Shown: positions 15,311 to 24,535, numbered from the stretch's first letter. The stretch is DNA of 64,000 bases from Pseudomonas sp. Q1-7 (GCF_028010285.1 NZ_CP116304.1:3054501-3118500); one strand, 5' to 3'. Made by a program: numbers and translations. Notes: generated from the sequence alone by a model not told the origin.

Positions 15311-15853
15311 CTATTTTTTGCTCTCGCCTCTGGCGATGCTCAGTTGCTTTTTGAAGGTGGAAAACTGCATTCCGCCTGGATTACCTTCCCAAGTGATTCG
15401 TGAAGAGTTAGTCGTGTCTTCCGTTCCATGTTCTTCAGGCGCCATTCCGAGCCGATCGAGTCCGGAGTAAAACTCTGGCCACAGTTCCTTCGCGCTGAGG
15501 TTTGATCCCCAGCGATCTGTGTATGCTGCCAAGCTAGCAATCAATCCGAGAGCACTCTCAATGGAGTTCTCTTCTCGTTTTCCCCAGCGCGCGTCGGCTC
15601 CAGCCTTGCCTGCCGCTGAGCGGGCCTCGGCTTGTTTTAGTCTCTCGAGATAGAGCTCAAGCTTCGCGTCATGTAACTCCTGCGAGATTCGCCTAAAGGC
15701 TTGCTGGCCTTGAGCACGAAGTATCGGGTCATCGCTGAGGTACATACGCGCATGCGAACCCAGCAGCTGCGTTTCTTGGTCTACCCAACTGATTCGATGG
15801 TCGGTCCCATCATTAAATTTATATACGACGAAGATCTGAGGCTTGGCGTTCAT
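15311..15853 (-). CDS. hypothetical protein co-transcribed with the integrase (180 aa)
   Basis: No known family. The start overlaps the integrase stop by four bases. The N-terminus is beta-like (QIFVVYKFNDGTDHRISWVD), the middle is a charged helix (RRISQELHDAKLELYLERL, AEARSAAGKAGADARWGKR), and the C-terminus is basic. It could be a regulator or recombination accessory, but no DNA-binding motif is clear. Confidence 0.75.
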   Translation of the reverse strand: MNAKPQIFVVYKFNDGTDHRISWVDQETQLLGSHARMYLSDDPILRAQGQQAFRRISQELHDAKLELYLERLKQAEARSAAGKAGADARWGKREENSIESALGLIASLAAYTDRWGSNLSAKELWPEFYSGLDRLGMAPEEHGTEDTTNSSRITWEGNPGGMQFSTFKKQLSIARGESKK

Positions 15854-17163
15854 GCTCGCTTGATCTCCACGACATTACCGCCCTGCTCCACCGGATGCGC
15901 GAAATCGTAGGGCGTCACATGTCGTCCCCGGTTGGCATCCAGGTAGTCCGCCCACCACTGAACCATGAGCCGGCGCTCTTCCAGGTGCTCGGCCTTGTGG
16001 ATGTAGGCGGCCCGTACCGAATTGCGCTCCTGGTGGCTCATCTGCCGCTCCACCGCCTCCCGACTCCACAGCCCCGACTCCACCAGGGCGGAGCAAGCCA
16101 TCGCGCGGAAACCGTGGCCACACACCTCGGTCTTGGTGTCATAGCCCAGGCGCCGGAGGGCTGCGTTCACGGTGTTCTCGCTCATCGGCTTGTGATGGTA
16201 GTGGTCGCCGGGGAACACCAGTTCGAAGCGCCCCGACAGCATGTGTACCTGGCCCAGCAACCCGAGTGCCTGACGGCTCAGCGGAACCAGATGCGGGGTG
16301 CGCATCTTGGCGCCGCGCTCGGAGTGCTTCACACCCTCGATGACATCGCGCTCGCCCGGGATCGTCCAGAGGCTGCGCTCCATATCGATCTCTCCCCAAC
16401 GGGCGAAGCGCAGTTCACTGGAGCGAATGAACACCTGTAAGGTCAGAGAGACCGCCAGGCGGGTCAGGGGACGTCCCTTGTAGGCCTCGAGGCGCTGCAG
16501 CAGTTCGGGCAGGCGCTCCAGCGGGAGCGCCGGCCGGTGCTGGGCCTTGCGAGTAGCGGTGGCGCCCACCAGGTCGTTGGCCGGGTTGGTCTCGAGGTGC
16601 CCATGCTGGACGGCGAACCGCATCACTCCGCTGATGTACTGGCGGAGACGGCTGGCAAGATCCAGATGGCCGTTCTTTTCAGCGCTCTTCAGCGGCACCA
16701 GCAGGTCGCGCACCTTCAAATCGGCGACACCCCGATCCCCCAGGATCGGGAACAGGTGCTGCTCCATCCTCGTCAGGATCTTCGCTGCATGGTCCTTCGA
16801 CCACTTGCGCGCGCCCGCGGCGTGCCACTCGAGGCCGATCGCCTTGAACGTGTTGGTCGCTGCGGCCAGCACCTCGGCCTTCTCGCGCTTGGCGTGCTCG
16901 ATGGGGTCGATCCCGTGGGCTAGGAGCTCCTGGGCCTCGGCGCGCCGGTTGCGGGCGGATTTTAGCCCCAGGGCGGGATAGCTGCCGAACGTGGCAAGAC
17001 CGCCTTTCCCGTTCGGTCGGGTGTACTTGAAGCGCCAGACCTTACTGCCATTGGCTTTCACCAGCAGGAACAGGCCCTGGCCATCGAACAGGGTGTAATC
17101 CTTCTCGCGTGGCTTGGCGGCCTCGCACTTGGTGTCTGAGAGCGGGGTTACGGTACGCGCCAT
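15850..17163 (-). CDS. int: P4-type tyrosine integrase (437 aa)
   Basis: The N-terminal DUF4102 domain (LSDTKCEAAKPREKDYTLFD, GLFLLVKANGSKVWRF) is typical of P4-family integrases. It is followed by a SAM-like core-binding domain and the catalytic domain. The catalytic residues are the Arg in VFIRSSELR, HGFR (His, Arg), the later His in MSHQE and the Tyr in AAYIH. Length is normal for the family. It is transcribed away from the tRNA-Leu attachment site, and arm-type repeats overlap its promoter, so it may regulate itself by binding. Confidence 0.95.
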   Translation of the reverse strand: MARTVTPLSDTKCEAAKPREKDYTLFDGQGLFLLVKANGSKVWRFKYTRPNGKGGLATFGSYPALGLKSARNRRAEAQELLAHGIDPIEHAKREKAEVLAAATNTFKAIGLEWHAAGARKWSKDHAAKILTRMEQHLFPILGDRGVADLKVRDLLVPLKSAEKNGHLDLASRLRQYISGVMRFAVQHGHLETNPANDLVGATATRKAQHRPALPLERLPELLQRLEAYKGRPLTRLAVSLTLQVFIRSSELRFARWGEIDMERSLWTIPGERDVIEGVKHSERGAKMRTPHLVPLSRQALGLLGQVHMLSGRFELVFPGDHYHHKPMSENTVNAALRRLGYDTKTEVCGHGFRAMACSALVESGLWSREAVERQMSHQERNSVRAAYIHKAEHLEERRLMVQWWADYLDANRGRHVTPYDFAHPVEQGGNVVEIKRA

Positions 17164-17222
17164 AGGTATACGACTCCTTGCCGAACCGGCGTATACCTAA
17201 ACATATACCTAAAATGGGTATA
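17163..17222. promoter_or_regulatory. integrase promoter with clustered arm-type sites
   Basis: GTATACCTAAA occurs at 17191-17201, a near copy ATATACCTAAA at 17203-17213, an inverted partial copy (TAGGTATAC) at 17164-17172 and another inverted partial copy (GGGTATATG) at 17216-17224. The exact 13-mer is repeated at 1187-1199 at the other end of the element. Confidence 0.6.
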
Positions 17223-17321
17223 TGTGTGGAAGCATGCGGAAACGTGCAGGAACAAAAAACCGGCCAAGATGGCCGGTTTTTCTGGGCTTCAGACTCATAT
17301 GGAGGCATCTGAAACCATCTC

Positions 17322-17343
17322 AATGGTGCCCGGAGCGGGACTC
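17322..17343. repeat. attachment-site repeat, right copy
   Basis: AATGGTGCCCGGAGCGGGACTC, inside the 3' end of tRNA-Leu(UAA), matches 1097-1117 with one extra C. The acceptor stem of the tRNA is fully paired using this copy, so the element restored a functional tRNA on integration. Confidence 0.85.
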
Positions 17344-17409
17344 GAACCCGCAAGCCCAAAGGGCGAAGCATTTTAAGTGCTCTGCGTATACCGATTTCGC
17401 CATCCGGGC
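17324..17409 (-). tRNA. tRNA-Leu (UAA anticodon)
   Basis: The 86-nt cloverleaf includes the encoded CCA. Acceptor GCCCGGA pairs with TCCGGGC. The anticodon loop CTTAAAA gives UAA. A long variable arm (TGCTTCGCCCTTTGGGCTT) and T-arm GGGTTCGAGTCCC-type sequence are present. It is the integration target of the element. Confidence 0.97.
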
Positions 17410-17555
17410 TGGAGGGGCATTGGTGCAGGGCGCTGATTTAAGCCCAAATAAAATTCCGAATCAATCACTTAGGCGCAGAACAATCACGTTGCAACTGCGC
17501 CTTTCCGGCCCTGGCGACGCAATGTGCCCCCACTGTCGCTTCCGTTGCCGCGACG

Positions 17556-18032
17556 TTACAACCCCAGCTCGGACAGACCTGGGTGGTCATCGGGGCGACG
17601 CCCGAGCGGCCAGCGGAACTTTCGCTCCGCCTCGGTAATGGGCAGGTCGTTGATGCAAGCGAATCGATGCGCCATCAAGCCGTTCTCGGCGAATTCCCAG
17701 TTCTCGTTACCGTACGAACGGAACCAATTGCCGGAGTCATCATGCCATTCGTAGGCATAACGGACCGCAATGCGATTTTCCGTGAAAGCCCACAGTTCCT
17801 TGATCAGGCGGTATTCAAGCTCCTTGTCCCACTTGCGCGCGAGAAATGCCTCGGCCTCGGCCCGGCTGGTGACGAACTCTGCACGGTTGCGCCACTGGGT
17901 GTCCGGGGTATAAGCGAGCGCCACCTTGGTGGCATCGCGGCTGTTCCAGCCGTCTTCAGCCAGCCGGACTTTGAGGATGGCGGTCTCACGGGTAAAGGGT
18001 GGAACCGGTTGACGCACTTCGGACGTAGACAT
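17556..18032 (-). CDS. DUF1348 family NTF2-like protein (158 aa)
   Basis: ATG 18032 follows AGGAG. The NTF2-like fold of DUF1348 is recognisable: [58 protein letters not shown] and [20 protein letters not shown]. Members are about 150 residues, cytosolic and of unknown catalytic role. It is the last gene of the minus-strand series that also holds the oxidoreductase and glutathione S-transferase genes, so it may be a detoxification accessory. Confidence 0.88.
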   Translation of the reverse strand: MSTSEVRQPVPPFTRETAILKVRLAEDGWNSRDATKVALAYTPDTQWRNRAEFVTSRAEAEAFLARKWDKELEYRLIKELWAFTENRIAVRYAYEWHDDSGNWFRSYGNENWEFAENGLMAHRFACINDLPITEAERKFRWPLGRRPDDHPGLSELGL

Positions 18033-18075
18033 GGCGATTGCTCCTGATGGCAAAGGTGTGTGGGGGTGACGCGGC

Positions 18076-18336
18076 TCAGTTGGCCGATAGAACGCGACTC
18101 CAGCGAGTGGATTGGCGGGTGGTCGTTCGCAAGACATGCCACAAGCTGGAGAGGCGGCCGACCAACTCATAGGTCGATTCCTTGGCAACACCCGCCGGGC
18201 GCTCGAGCCCGTCGACCAGCTGTGGCAACAGAAGGCTCGTATCCCACTCCATGGCGTCGGCGCCCGAGGCCATGGGCGAATCGCCCCATGCCAGAAGCTG
18301 GTCCTCTTCCCAGCGACGAAAATCTGTTCTGTTCAT
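18076..18336 (-). CDS. small hypothetical protein (86 aa)
   Basis: GAGGAGG precedes ATG 18336 ([20 protein letters not shown]). It lies between the oxidoreductase (16 bases upstream) and the DUF1348 gene (43 bases downstream) and is probably co-transcribed. It is soluble, with no known domain. Confidence 0.6.
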   Translation of the reverse strand: MNRTDFRRWEEDQLLAWGDSPMASGADAMEWDTSLLLPQLVDGLERPAGVAKESTYELVGRLSSLWHVLRTTTRQSTRWSRVLSAN

Positions 18337-18351
18337 CTCACGGCCTCCTCG

Positions 18352-20409
18352 TTAAAGGTCAAGGACCAGGGGGCGTGGGGTGCCCTCGGTTTGCGCCGGG
18401 ACGGCGCAGCAGATCAGCACGTTGTCGCCGTCCGGCAACTGCGCGGGTGGATGGGTGTAATGCACGGAGCCACTGATCAACCGGGCTGCGCAGGTTCCGC
18501 AGGAGCCGCCACGACAACTGAACTCGGGCGTCAGGCCGCGGCTTTCGGCCAGCTCCAGCAGGCTTCCGCCATCGGGCTTCCAGCGCGCTTCAGTGGCAGA
18601 TGCGGAGAAATACACAGGCACCGGCACGTCGGCAGCGGGCGGCTGAGCCAAGGTGGGTGGCTGTTCGGTTTCCGAACGGCGCAGCGTAGAGGGGCCGAAT
18701 GCCTCGGCGTGGATGCGATGGTCCGGTATGTTTACCCCGCGCAGTCCGTCGTACATGTTCTGAATGAACCCGCCGGGACCGCACAGGTAGAAATCGTAAT
18801 CATCCAGCGGCAGTCGTGCCTTGACCTGGGCAAAAGCCAGGCGGCCCGCCACCTGATAATCGCGGTCGAGTAACGCCTCGGCGCCGGGGCTGCTCAGGGC
18901 ACGGTGGATATGCAGCCACCCGGCCGAGCCCTGCAGCAACTCCGCCAACTCCAGCTGAAATGGCAGGTCTTGCAAGGTTCTTGCGCTCTGGAACAGATGG
19001 ATCTGGCGTGCCCGCCGGTGCTGCTGGTTTTGCGCCACCAGCTCGCGGACCATCGAAATCATTGGGGTGATGCCGACGCCGGCACCGATCAGCACCACCG
19101 GTCGTTCGTCTTCATCGACCAGGGTGAAGCTGCCCAGCGGCGCCCGGACCTCCAACAGATCGCCCACCTGCACGTTCTCGTGCAGGTGGCGCGAGGCCTT
19201 GCCCTGCAGTTTCACGCTGATGCGGATATGCCCATCGGATGGCGCGCTGGAGACGCTGTAGGTCCTGACCAGAGCTTCTTGGTCCGCCGTCACGATGCGC
19301 ATCGGCAGGTGTTGCCCTGGGGAAAATGGCACGGCGACGCTGTCCTGTGGCTCGAGGTAGAAGGAGCGGATATCGCTGCTTTCCTGCTGCACCCGTGCAA
19401 CTCGCCATTGCTGCCACTGCCGACGTTGTTCGTAGCGCCGCACACGCTCGTCGGCCTCCTCCCAGGTGCCGGTCGCCAGGCTGGTGGGGGCGTAGTCGTG
19501 AAATTGCCAGCGAATGGCCACGGCGGCCGGGCGCAGAACCACGCGTTCGACCTCGACGGTCCAGAGGCGCTCGGCGCCTTCGAAGGTCTTGATCAAGGGG
19601 CTGTCCAGCAGCAGCTCGCTCCGTCCGCTGAGTTGCAACATGTCGCCGGTCGCAAAGTCGATGAAGAGCAATCCGGCGACAGGGTTGGCTTGCAGGTTCC
19701 CCAAGGTGTTGAAGAACAGGTTGCCGGCGTAGTCGGGAATGGTCAGCCGGTTGCCTTCGACCTTGACGAAACCGGCCCGTCCGCCGCGATGGGAGACGTC
19801 CACGGAGCGGTGGTGCGCATCATGATCGACATAGCTGGCGATGAAGAAGGTATCGGCCGCGCGAATCAGTGCGCTGGTGTAGTCGTCCAGGGCATTGAAA
19901 TCCTGGCGCGGCGCCTTGCCGCTTGCAGCCTCAGAAACGCGTGCATAGGAGCGCTCCTGAATGTATTTGGGGCAATTGCCGTAGGAGTGTTCGACCGAAA
20001 CCTCGAAGCCCTCTGCCGAAACCTGCTGGATCACGCCATTGATGCGATTGCGCCGGCGCGTGTGCAGCTCGATCCCCAGCATGGCAATGGCACTGCCTGC
20101 CTGCAGGCCGGAGGCGGCCGGGTCTTGCGGGTCGGGTTGTGCGGCCAGCAGCAGGCGCCGCGGGTCAGGGGACGTGACGAAGCCTTCGGTCCCTTCGAGC
20201 AGGGTGGCCCAGGGGAGACCGTCCGCATCTACCGCGCCAACCACCATGAATGGCAACTGGTGATAGAACTCCCGGTGCTGGTCGGGCATGTAGTCGCGAA
20301 TGACCTTCTGCCCGATCACCTCCATCCGCTCGGAGGCGTGGACGATTTCCTGAAGCTCCCTCTCGCCAGCGTGCCAGGGGGATTTACGGTGCTTGGGCAG
20401 GTGCTCCAT
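18352..20409 (-). CDS. three-module oxidoreductase: PNPOx-like barrel, FAD/NAD reductase, 2Fe-2S ferredoxin (685 aa)
   Basis: Start ATG 20409 (MEHLPKHRKSPWHAGERELQ) is chosen over an unsupported upstream extension. Residues about 1-300 resemble the pyridoxamine-phosphate-oxidase-like FMN split barrel. About 325-580 is a ferredoxin-reductase module: RTYSVSSAP (FAD) and GAGVGITPMISM (NAD(P)). About 600-685 is a plant-type 2Fe-2S ferredoxin with FSCRGGSCGTCAARL and a final Cys in VLICCAV. This order forms a complete electron chain from NAD(P)H through FAD to the iron-sulfur centre and perhaps FMN. It is downstream of a glutathione S-transferase gene and two LysR genes, so a xenobiotic or stress role is likely. 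Confidence 0.88.
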   Translation of the reverse strand: MEHLPKHRKSPWHAGERELQEIVHASERMEVIGQKVIRDYMPDQHREFYHQLPFMVVGAVDADGLPWATLLEGTEGFVTSPDPRRLLLAAQPDPQDPAASGLQAGSAIAMLGIELHTRRRNRINGVIQQVSAEGFEVSVEHSYGNCPKYIQERSYARVSEAASGKAPRQDFNALDDYTSALIRAADTFFIASYVDHDAHHRSVDVSHRGGRAGFVKVEGNRLTIPDYAGNLFFNTLGNLQANPVAGLLFIDFATGDMLQLSGRSELLLDSPLIKTFEGAERLWTVEVERVVLRPAAVAIRWQFHDYAPTSLATGTWEEADERVRRYEQRRQWQQWRVARVQQESSDIRSFYLEPQDSVAVPFSPGQHLPMRIVTADQEALVRTYSVSSAPSDGHIRISVKLQGKASRHLHENVQVGDLLEVRAPLGSFTLVDEDERPVVLIGAGVGITPMISMVRELVAQNQQHRRARQIHLFQSARTLQDLPFQLELAELLQGSAGWLHIHRALSSPGAEALLDRDYQVAGRLAFAQVKARLPLDDYDFYLCGPGGFIQNMYDGLRGVNIPDHRIHAEAFGPSTLRRSETEQPPTLAQPPAADVPVPVYFSASATEARWKPDGGSLLELAESRGLTPEFSCRGGSCGTCAARLISGSVHYTHPPAQLPDGDNVLICCAVPAQTEGTPRPLVLDL

Positions 20410-20461
20410 GGCTGGCGCTCCTCGGGCGAGCTGCCGGGGCACCCGGCAGCATGGTGGGTAC

Positions 20462-21088
20462 TCAGCTGGCGTGCAGGCCGACGGCGGTGCGCTGCATGGG
20501 TACGAAGCCCGGCAGCGCTTCGATACGTTGCAGCCAGGCGCGCACATTCGGGTACGCCTCCAGCGATACGTTGCCTTCCGGCGCGTGAGCGATGTAGCTG
20601 TAGTTGGCCACATCGGCGATGCTGGGCTCGGCCCCCACCAGGAAAGGGCGGTCGCTGAGTTCGGCGTCCATCACCTTGAGCAGGGAATGGGCGCGGGTGA
20701 TGACCTCGTCGGCATTGAATGCCGCACCGAATACCGTGATCAGCCGCGCGGCGGCCGGACCATAGGCCACCTGCCCGGCGGCCACCGACAACCAGCGCTG
20801 GATTCGCGCCTCGGTGAGCGGATCTTGTAGCTGCCAGCTACCGCTGCCGTACTTCTTCGCCAGGTAGACCAGGATCGCGTTGGAGTCACTGATCAGGGTG
20901 CCGTTGTCGTCGATCACGGGCACTTGGCCGAAGGCGTTGATCGCCAGGAACTCGGCTTTTTTGTGGGCGCCGTTTGCCAGGTCGACAAACACCAGTTCGG
21001 TGGGCAGGTTCAGCAGCGAGAGAAACAGCTCGACGCGGTGGGAATGGCCGGACAGTGGGTGGCGATACAGCGTGATGGCGTTAGGCAT
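20462..21088 (-). CDS. glutathione S-transferase (208 aa)
   Basis: ATG 21088 ([20 protein letters not shown]) begins the thioredoxin-like domain. The glutathione-binding cis-Pro and Ser signature are [12 protein letters not shown] and [13 protein letters not shown], and a helical C-terminal domain follows ([36 protein letters not shown]). The length is normal. It is cytosolic and would conjugate glutathione to electrophiles. It lies 52 bases upstream of the oxidoreductase gene on the same strand. Confidence 0.92.
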   Translation of the reverse strand: MPNAITLYRHPLSGHSHRVELFLSLLNLPTELVFVDLANGAHKKAEFLAINAFGQVPVIDDNGTLISDSNAILVYLAKKYGSGSWQLQDPLTEARIQRWLSVAAGQVAYGPAAARLITVFGAAFNADEVITRAHSLLKVMDAELSDRPFLVGAEPSIADVANYSYIAHAPEGNVSLEAYPNVRAWLQRIEALPGFVPMQRTAVGLHAS

Positions 21089-21259
21089 GGCGATGGCTCC
21101 GTCGTGGGGCGTGGGAATCAACGCAGCGGCGAACCCGGCTGGCGGTTGTTGCGTTGGTGGAGCCATGCTGCACCCATGGCGACTCAAGCAGAATCACCAC
21201 GCAGAGCAATCCATAATTTCGTTTTCCGAAATAAAACGTGGGGCGAAGACGTCGTAGCC

Positions 21260-22162
21260 TCAGCCCATGAAGGCTGGATGGGCGCGCAGCAGGGGGGTAG
21301 CGAAGTCGATAAAGGTCCGCACCCGTGCCTCGGCGTGGCGCCCATGGCGGTAGATCAACTGCGCCGGCACACCCGGGCTGGCGAAGTCCTCAAGTACCGG
21401 TACGAGCAGCCCGCCGGCCAGCTCATCATGGGCTTCAAAGCTCAGGCAGCGAATCAGGCCCGCACCCAGTGTCGCCGCACGGATGGCCGCACGCTGCGTC
21501 GTGCAGGTCAGTACCTGTGTGGGTTTCACGAGGCGGGTGGTGCGCGCACAAGGAAAACGCCAGTCCGTCTCGTAGCCGGGAGACGCGCTCACCACGGCGC
21601 GATGAACGTTGAGATCGTCCGGTGTCTCGGGGCAGCCCCATGCGGCCAGATAGTCGGGGGAACCACAGACAATCGGCCGGACCATGCCCAGTGAAGCAGC
21701 GAACTCGGACGAGTTGGGCAATTGGCCGAGGACCAGCGCAATGTCGATGCCATCCCGGAGGAGTTTGGGTGCTCCATGGCTGCCCTGGATGACCAGATTC
21801 ACGTCAGGGTAGGCGTCCAGGTAGGACAGGACTATCGGCGTCAAGACCTGCAAGTCCATCTGTCGCGGCACTGCAACCGTCAGTTGGCCATCGGGCCGAG
21901 CGTGCCGGCCGGCCGCAGAACGATCGGCACGCTCGATCTGCTCCAGGATTTGCCGGCAGCTTTGCGCGAACTGCTCACCCGCCGGACTCAGCACCACGCC
22001 GCGCGGACTGCGAAACAGCAGGGTGTTGTGCAGGCGCGCCTCCAGGGACGCAATGGTGCGCATGATGGTCGCCGGCGAAAGCTCGAGATGCCGCGCTGCG
22101 GCGGCCAGACTGCCGGTCTGCGCCACCGCTTCGAATGCCTTCATCTCGCGAAAGCGGCTCAT
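21260..22162 (-). CDS. LysR-family transcriptional regulator (300 aa)
   Basis: The N-terminal winged helix-turn-helix is clear (MKAFEAVAQTGSLAAAARHL, SPATIMRTIASLEARL), followed by the substrate-binding region (GQLTVAVPRQMDLQVLTPIV). It begins two bases after the stop of another LysR gene, so the pair is co-transcribed. The best guess for its target is the glutathione S-transferase/oxidoreductase operon just downstream. The effector is unknown. Confidence 0.92.
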   Translation of the reverse strand: MSRFREMKAFEAVAQTGSLAAAARHLELSPATIMRTIASLEARLHNTLLFRSPRGVVLSPAGEQFAQSCRQILEQIERADRSAAGRHARPDGQLTVAVPRQMDLQVLTPIVLSYLDAYPDVNLVIQGSHGAPKLLRDGIDIALVLGQLPNSSEFAASLGMVRPIVCGSPDYLAAWGCPETPDDLNVHRAVVSASPGYETDWRFPCARTTRLVKPTQVLTCTTQRAAIRAATLGAGLIRCLSFEAHDELAGGLLVPVLEDFASPGVPAQLIYRHGRHAEARVRTFIDFATPLLRAHPAFMG

Positions 22163-22164
22163 GC

Positions 22165-23085
22165 TTACGCCACCGAAACCGCTTGCAGTGCTGGATCTGC
22201 GACAAGTCGAGCGGAGCAGTAGTCGACAAAGGTACGCACCTTCGCCGAGATCCGCTCGCCCCCCTGATACAACACATGCACCGGCAGGGCGGGGGTCTGA
22301 TACGCCTTGAGAAGGATCTCCAGCTCGCCTTTGGCCACTGACTCGACCACTTGGTAGGACAGAACTCTTGTAAGGCCCCCGCCCATCCGCGCGGCATTGA
22401 TCGATGCCTGGTTGGAACTGACTGTCAGGCGCGGCTTGGGATGCAGAACGATCGTGCGTTCGCCTACCCTGAATTGCCAGTCGGTAAGCAAAGAACTCGC
22501 CGACGACATCACAATCGGCAGCCCCAGCACATCACGGGGTTCCACGGGCCTGCCGACGCGATCAAGAAATGTCGGCGCGGCACATACGACGGTAGAGACC
22601 TGCCCTACCCTCACGGCCTGCAAGCCGCTGTCCGGCGGCTCACCGATGCGAATGGCGACGTCCACCCCCTCATCGACCATGCTCACGAGGCGGTCCACCA
22701 GGAGGGCGTTGACGGTCACCTCCGGGTGCTCGGCCAGGTACTGTGTGATCAAAGGCACCAGGTATTGTTCGCCGAACATAACCGGCGCAGTCACCGTCAG
22801 GTTGCCACGGGCGCGAACACTGCTGCCGGTGGCCAGCTCTTCGGCTTCCTCCAGGTCGAGAAGGATGCGCTTGCAGTCATCCACATAGCGCCGCCCCGCT
22901 TCGGTCAGGCGTAGGCTCCTGGTGCTGCGTGCGAGCAACAGCGTGCCCAGGCGGCTTTCCAGGCCCGCGATCACTCGCGTTACGCTTGGCGGCGACATCC
23001 CCATCAACTTGGCACCGCCGGCAAAACTCTCCGCTTCCGCGACGGCCAGCAACACCTTCATTTCCTGAAACCTGTCCACAATCAC
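22165..23085 (-). CDS. LysR-family transcriptional regulator (306 aa)
   Basis: The start is GTG 23085. The HTH (MKVLLAVAEAESFAGGAKLM, PSVTRVIAGLESRLGTLL) and effector domain (GNLTVTAPVMFGEQYLVPLI) are typical. It resembles the following LysR gene in overall plan (both of the CrgA/DmlR-like type), suggesting tandem duplication. It is transcribed in the same direction as the downstream operon rather than divergently, which is less common for LysR. Confidence 0.92.
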   Translation of the reverse strand: MIVDRFQEMKVLLAVAEAESFAGGAKLMGMSPPSVTRVIAGLESRLGTLLLARSTRSLRLTEAGRRYVDDCKRILLDLEEAEELATGSSVRARGNLTVTAPVMFGEQYLVPLITQYLAEHPEVTVNALLVDRLVSMVDEGVDVAIRIGEPPDSGLQAVRVGQVSTVVCAAPTFLDRVGRPVEPRDVLGLPIVMSSASSLLTDWQFRVGERTIVLHPKPRLTVSSNQASINAARMGGGLTRVLSYQVVESVAKGELEILLKAYQTPALPVHVLYQGGERISAKVRTFVDYCSARLVADPALQAVSVA

Positions 23086-23185
23086 CGCCCGTCTGCCAAG
23101 TGGATTCAGCCGTCAACAACGTAGCGTTTGACGGTAGCCCAATAAAGTTTGCGAATGAAAGTCGATTCTCCCATTCGAGCCGATC

Positions 23186-24535
23186 TCAAGGCCGGGGTTG
23201 GTTCGACAAGAGCACATTGAGCAGGTTGTCCTGAAAATTGATGTTGCTGGTCAGGTCGGTGTGGTTCTCGCACAGGAAAAATGCGTACGCCACCGGCAGA
23301 AAGCTGTCCTCGTTCTGCGGTACGCCCGGATCCAGCGTCTCGCGGGCCAACAGCGACGGCTTGGTCACACGCCCATCACCTGGTTCGATCATCAACTGGT
23401 CGTAGGGCACGCCGGGCCGGGGTTCAGCGATATCCGCCGGAGTCAGGCGGACCGCCTCACCCCCGTCGAGCGGTTCCACCAGCAGCCGTGCGGGCGTCAT
23501 GTGGCAGCCGCCACCAAACAGCACGTAGCGGACCGGCGATACCGGCTCGGCTACGGAGAGCATCCAGGCCAAACGCCGTGCGCGCTCCAGGTTGAAGGCG
23601 AAATAGCGCTGCATCTCCACGGCGTCGACAGCGGCGGCCAGACTGGGGGCATAGATCGACCACGCCATGGCCTGCCAGGTCCTGGGATCGAACAAATCGT
23701 CGTGGCGTGGCTTGCCGTCGATGTCCACCAACCAGGTATTGAGCGGGTGGGGAAACAGCTGGTAGCCGCTGGGAAAGGTGGCCAGGGTGCGTGGTGCGAT
23801 ACGTCCCAGGCCGACCTTCTCGCCCCCTATGAAGGCGTGCAACGAGCTGACCGATCCCCCATTGGGTGTGCCCAGCAACACCAGATTACGCACCTGCGGC
23901 GCACCATCCATGGTCACCGGATGAGGCTCGCCGTCCAGCACGTCGCGGGTGCCAAAGCGCAGGTAATAACGTGCGATAAGCCCCCCCATGCTGTGCGCTA
24001 CGAGGTTGACCTGTAGCGCAGGATCGCCGTAGTCGCGACGCACCGCTTCGATCAGCCGATCCAGTTCCTGAACGCTGTGCAAGGTGTCCTGGCGCCAGTC
24101 GTAGGACAGGACGTAGTAGCGGCGCTCACCCTTGCGCGCCGGCGTCCCGGGCTGAGTGCGCACGTAACCACCGAATTGCGTCAACGTTTGCAGGATCGGC
24201 CGGTAGAAGTCACGCCGTAGCGCCTGCTCGGCAATGCCCGCGGGCTCCAGCCTCGAGGGGAGCGGCCTATTCGTTCGCGGGTCGAATTCGAGGGCCAGTT
24301 CCGGATAGGACGAGAACAGAATTCGCCACCAGGATCCCGGCCAGATTTCTTCCCCGCTGACCCGGTCGCGCAAGCGCGTGCCAAAGGCACCTGGAATCAG
24401 GATGACCGGAACGGTTTCGGTCTGGGGACTACTGAGCTGGTAGAGCCTCTTCAAGTCGGGACGCGGTGACTCGTTGCAGCCCAACAAGCCGGCGGCGAGT
24501 ACGAGCACGGCAAGCCGTTGCGGGAAAGCGTGCAT
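23186..24535 (-). CDS. LCAT-like lipase/acyltransferase lipoprotein (449 aa)
   Basis: From ATG 24535 the signal MHAFPQRLAVLVLAAGLLGC is a lipoprotein signal with Cys at residue 20; an upstream in-frame ATG (24568) would spoil it. The alpha/beta-hydrolase features are VPVILIPGAFGT (oxyanion region), the nucleophile motif AHSMGG near residue 190 and LLGTPNGGS, as in lecithin:cholesterol acyltransferase-type enzymes. A C-terminal His-containing stretch (LCENHTDLT) could supply the catalytic His. It is likely anchored in the outer membrane or periplasm; substrate is unknown. Confidence 0.82.
   Translation of the reverse strand: MHAFPQRLAVLVLAAGLLGCNESPRPDLKRLYQLSSPQTETVPVILIPGAFGTRLRDRVSGEEIWPGSWWRILFSSYPELALEFDPRTNRPLPSRLEPAGIAEQALRRDFYRPILQTLTQFGGYVRTQPGTPARKGERRYYVLSYDWRQDTLHSVQELDRLIEAVRRDYGDPALQVNLVAHSMGGLIARYYLRFGTRDVLDGEPHPVTMDGAPQVRNLVLLGTPNGGSVSSLHAFIGGEKVGLGRIAPRTLATFPSGYQLFPHPLNTWLVDIDGKPRHDDLFDPRTWQAMAWSIYAPSLAAAVDAVEMQRYFAFNLERARRLAWMLSVAEPVSPVRYVLFGGGCHMTPARLLVEPLDGGEAVRLTPADIAEPRPGVPYDQLMIEPGDGRVTKPSLLARETLDPGVPQNEDSFLPVAYAFFLCENHTDLTSNINFQDNLLNVLLSNQPRP

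Larger units (their letters stand above)
1097..17343. mobile_element. satellite-like integrated element in tRNA-Leu(UAA), about 16.2 kb
   Basis: The element lies between two copies of AATGGTGCC(C)GGAGCGGGACTC, the 3' end of tRNA-Leu. The right-hand copy is inside the intact tRNA, with a P4-type integrase gene beside it. Contents are a plus-strand cargo arm (1286-4249) and a long minus-strand operon (15236 to 4717) for regulation, replication and a partial set of capsid and tail genes. Terminase, portal, head protease, tail tube, baseplate, fibre and lysis genes are not visible. The size, the AlpA activator, the TOPRIM primase plus ATPase pair and the P4-like RNA region suggest a helper-dependent satellite rather than a complete prophage; a decayed prophage is the alternative. 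Confidence 0.85.

Noticed and set aside
18904-20658. 584-codon plus-strand frame opposite the oxidoreductase gene
   Set aside because: Antisense shadow of a high-GC gene with no recognisable domain.
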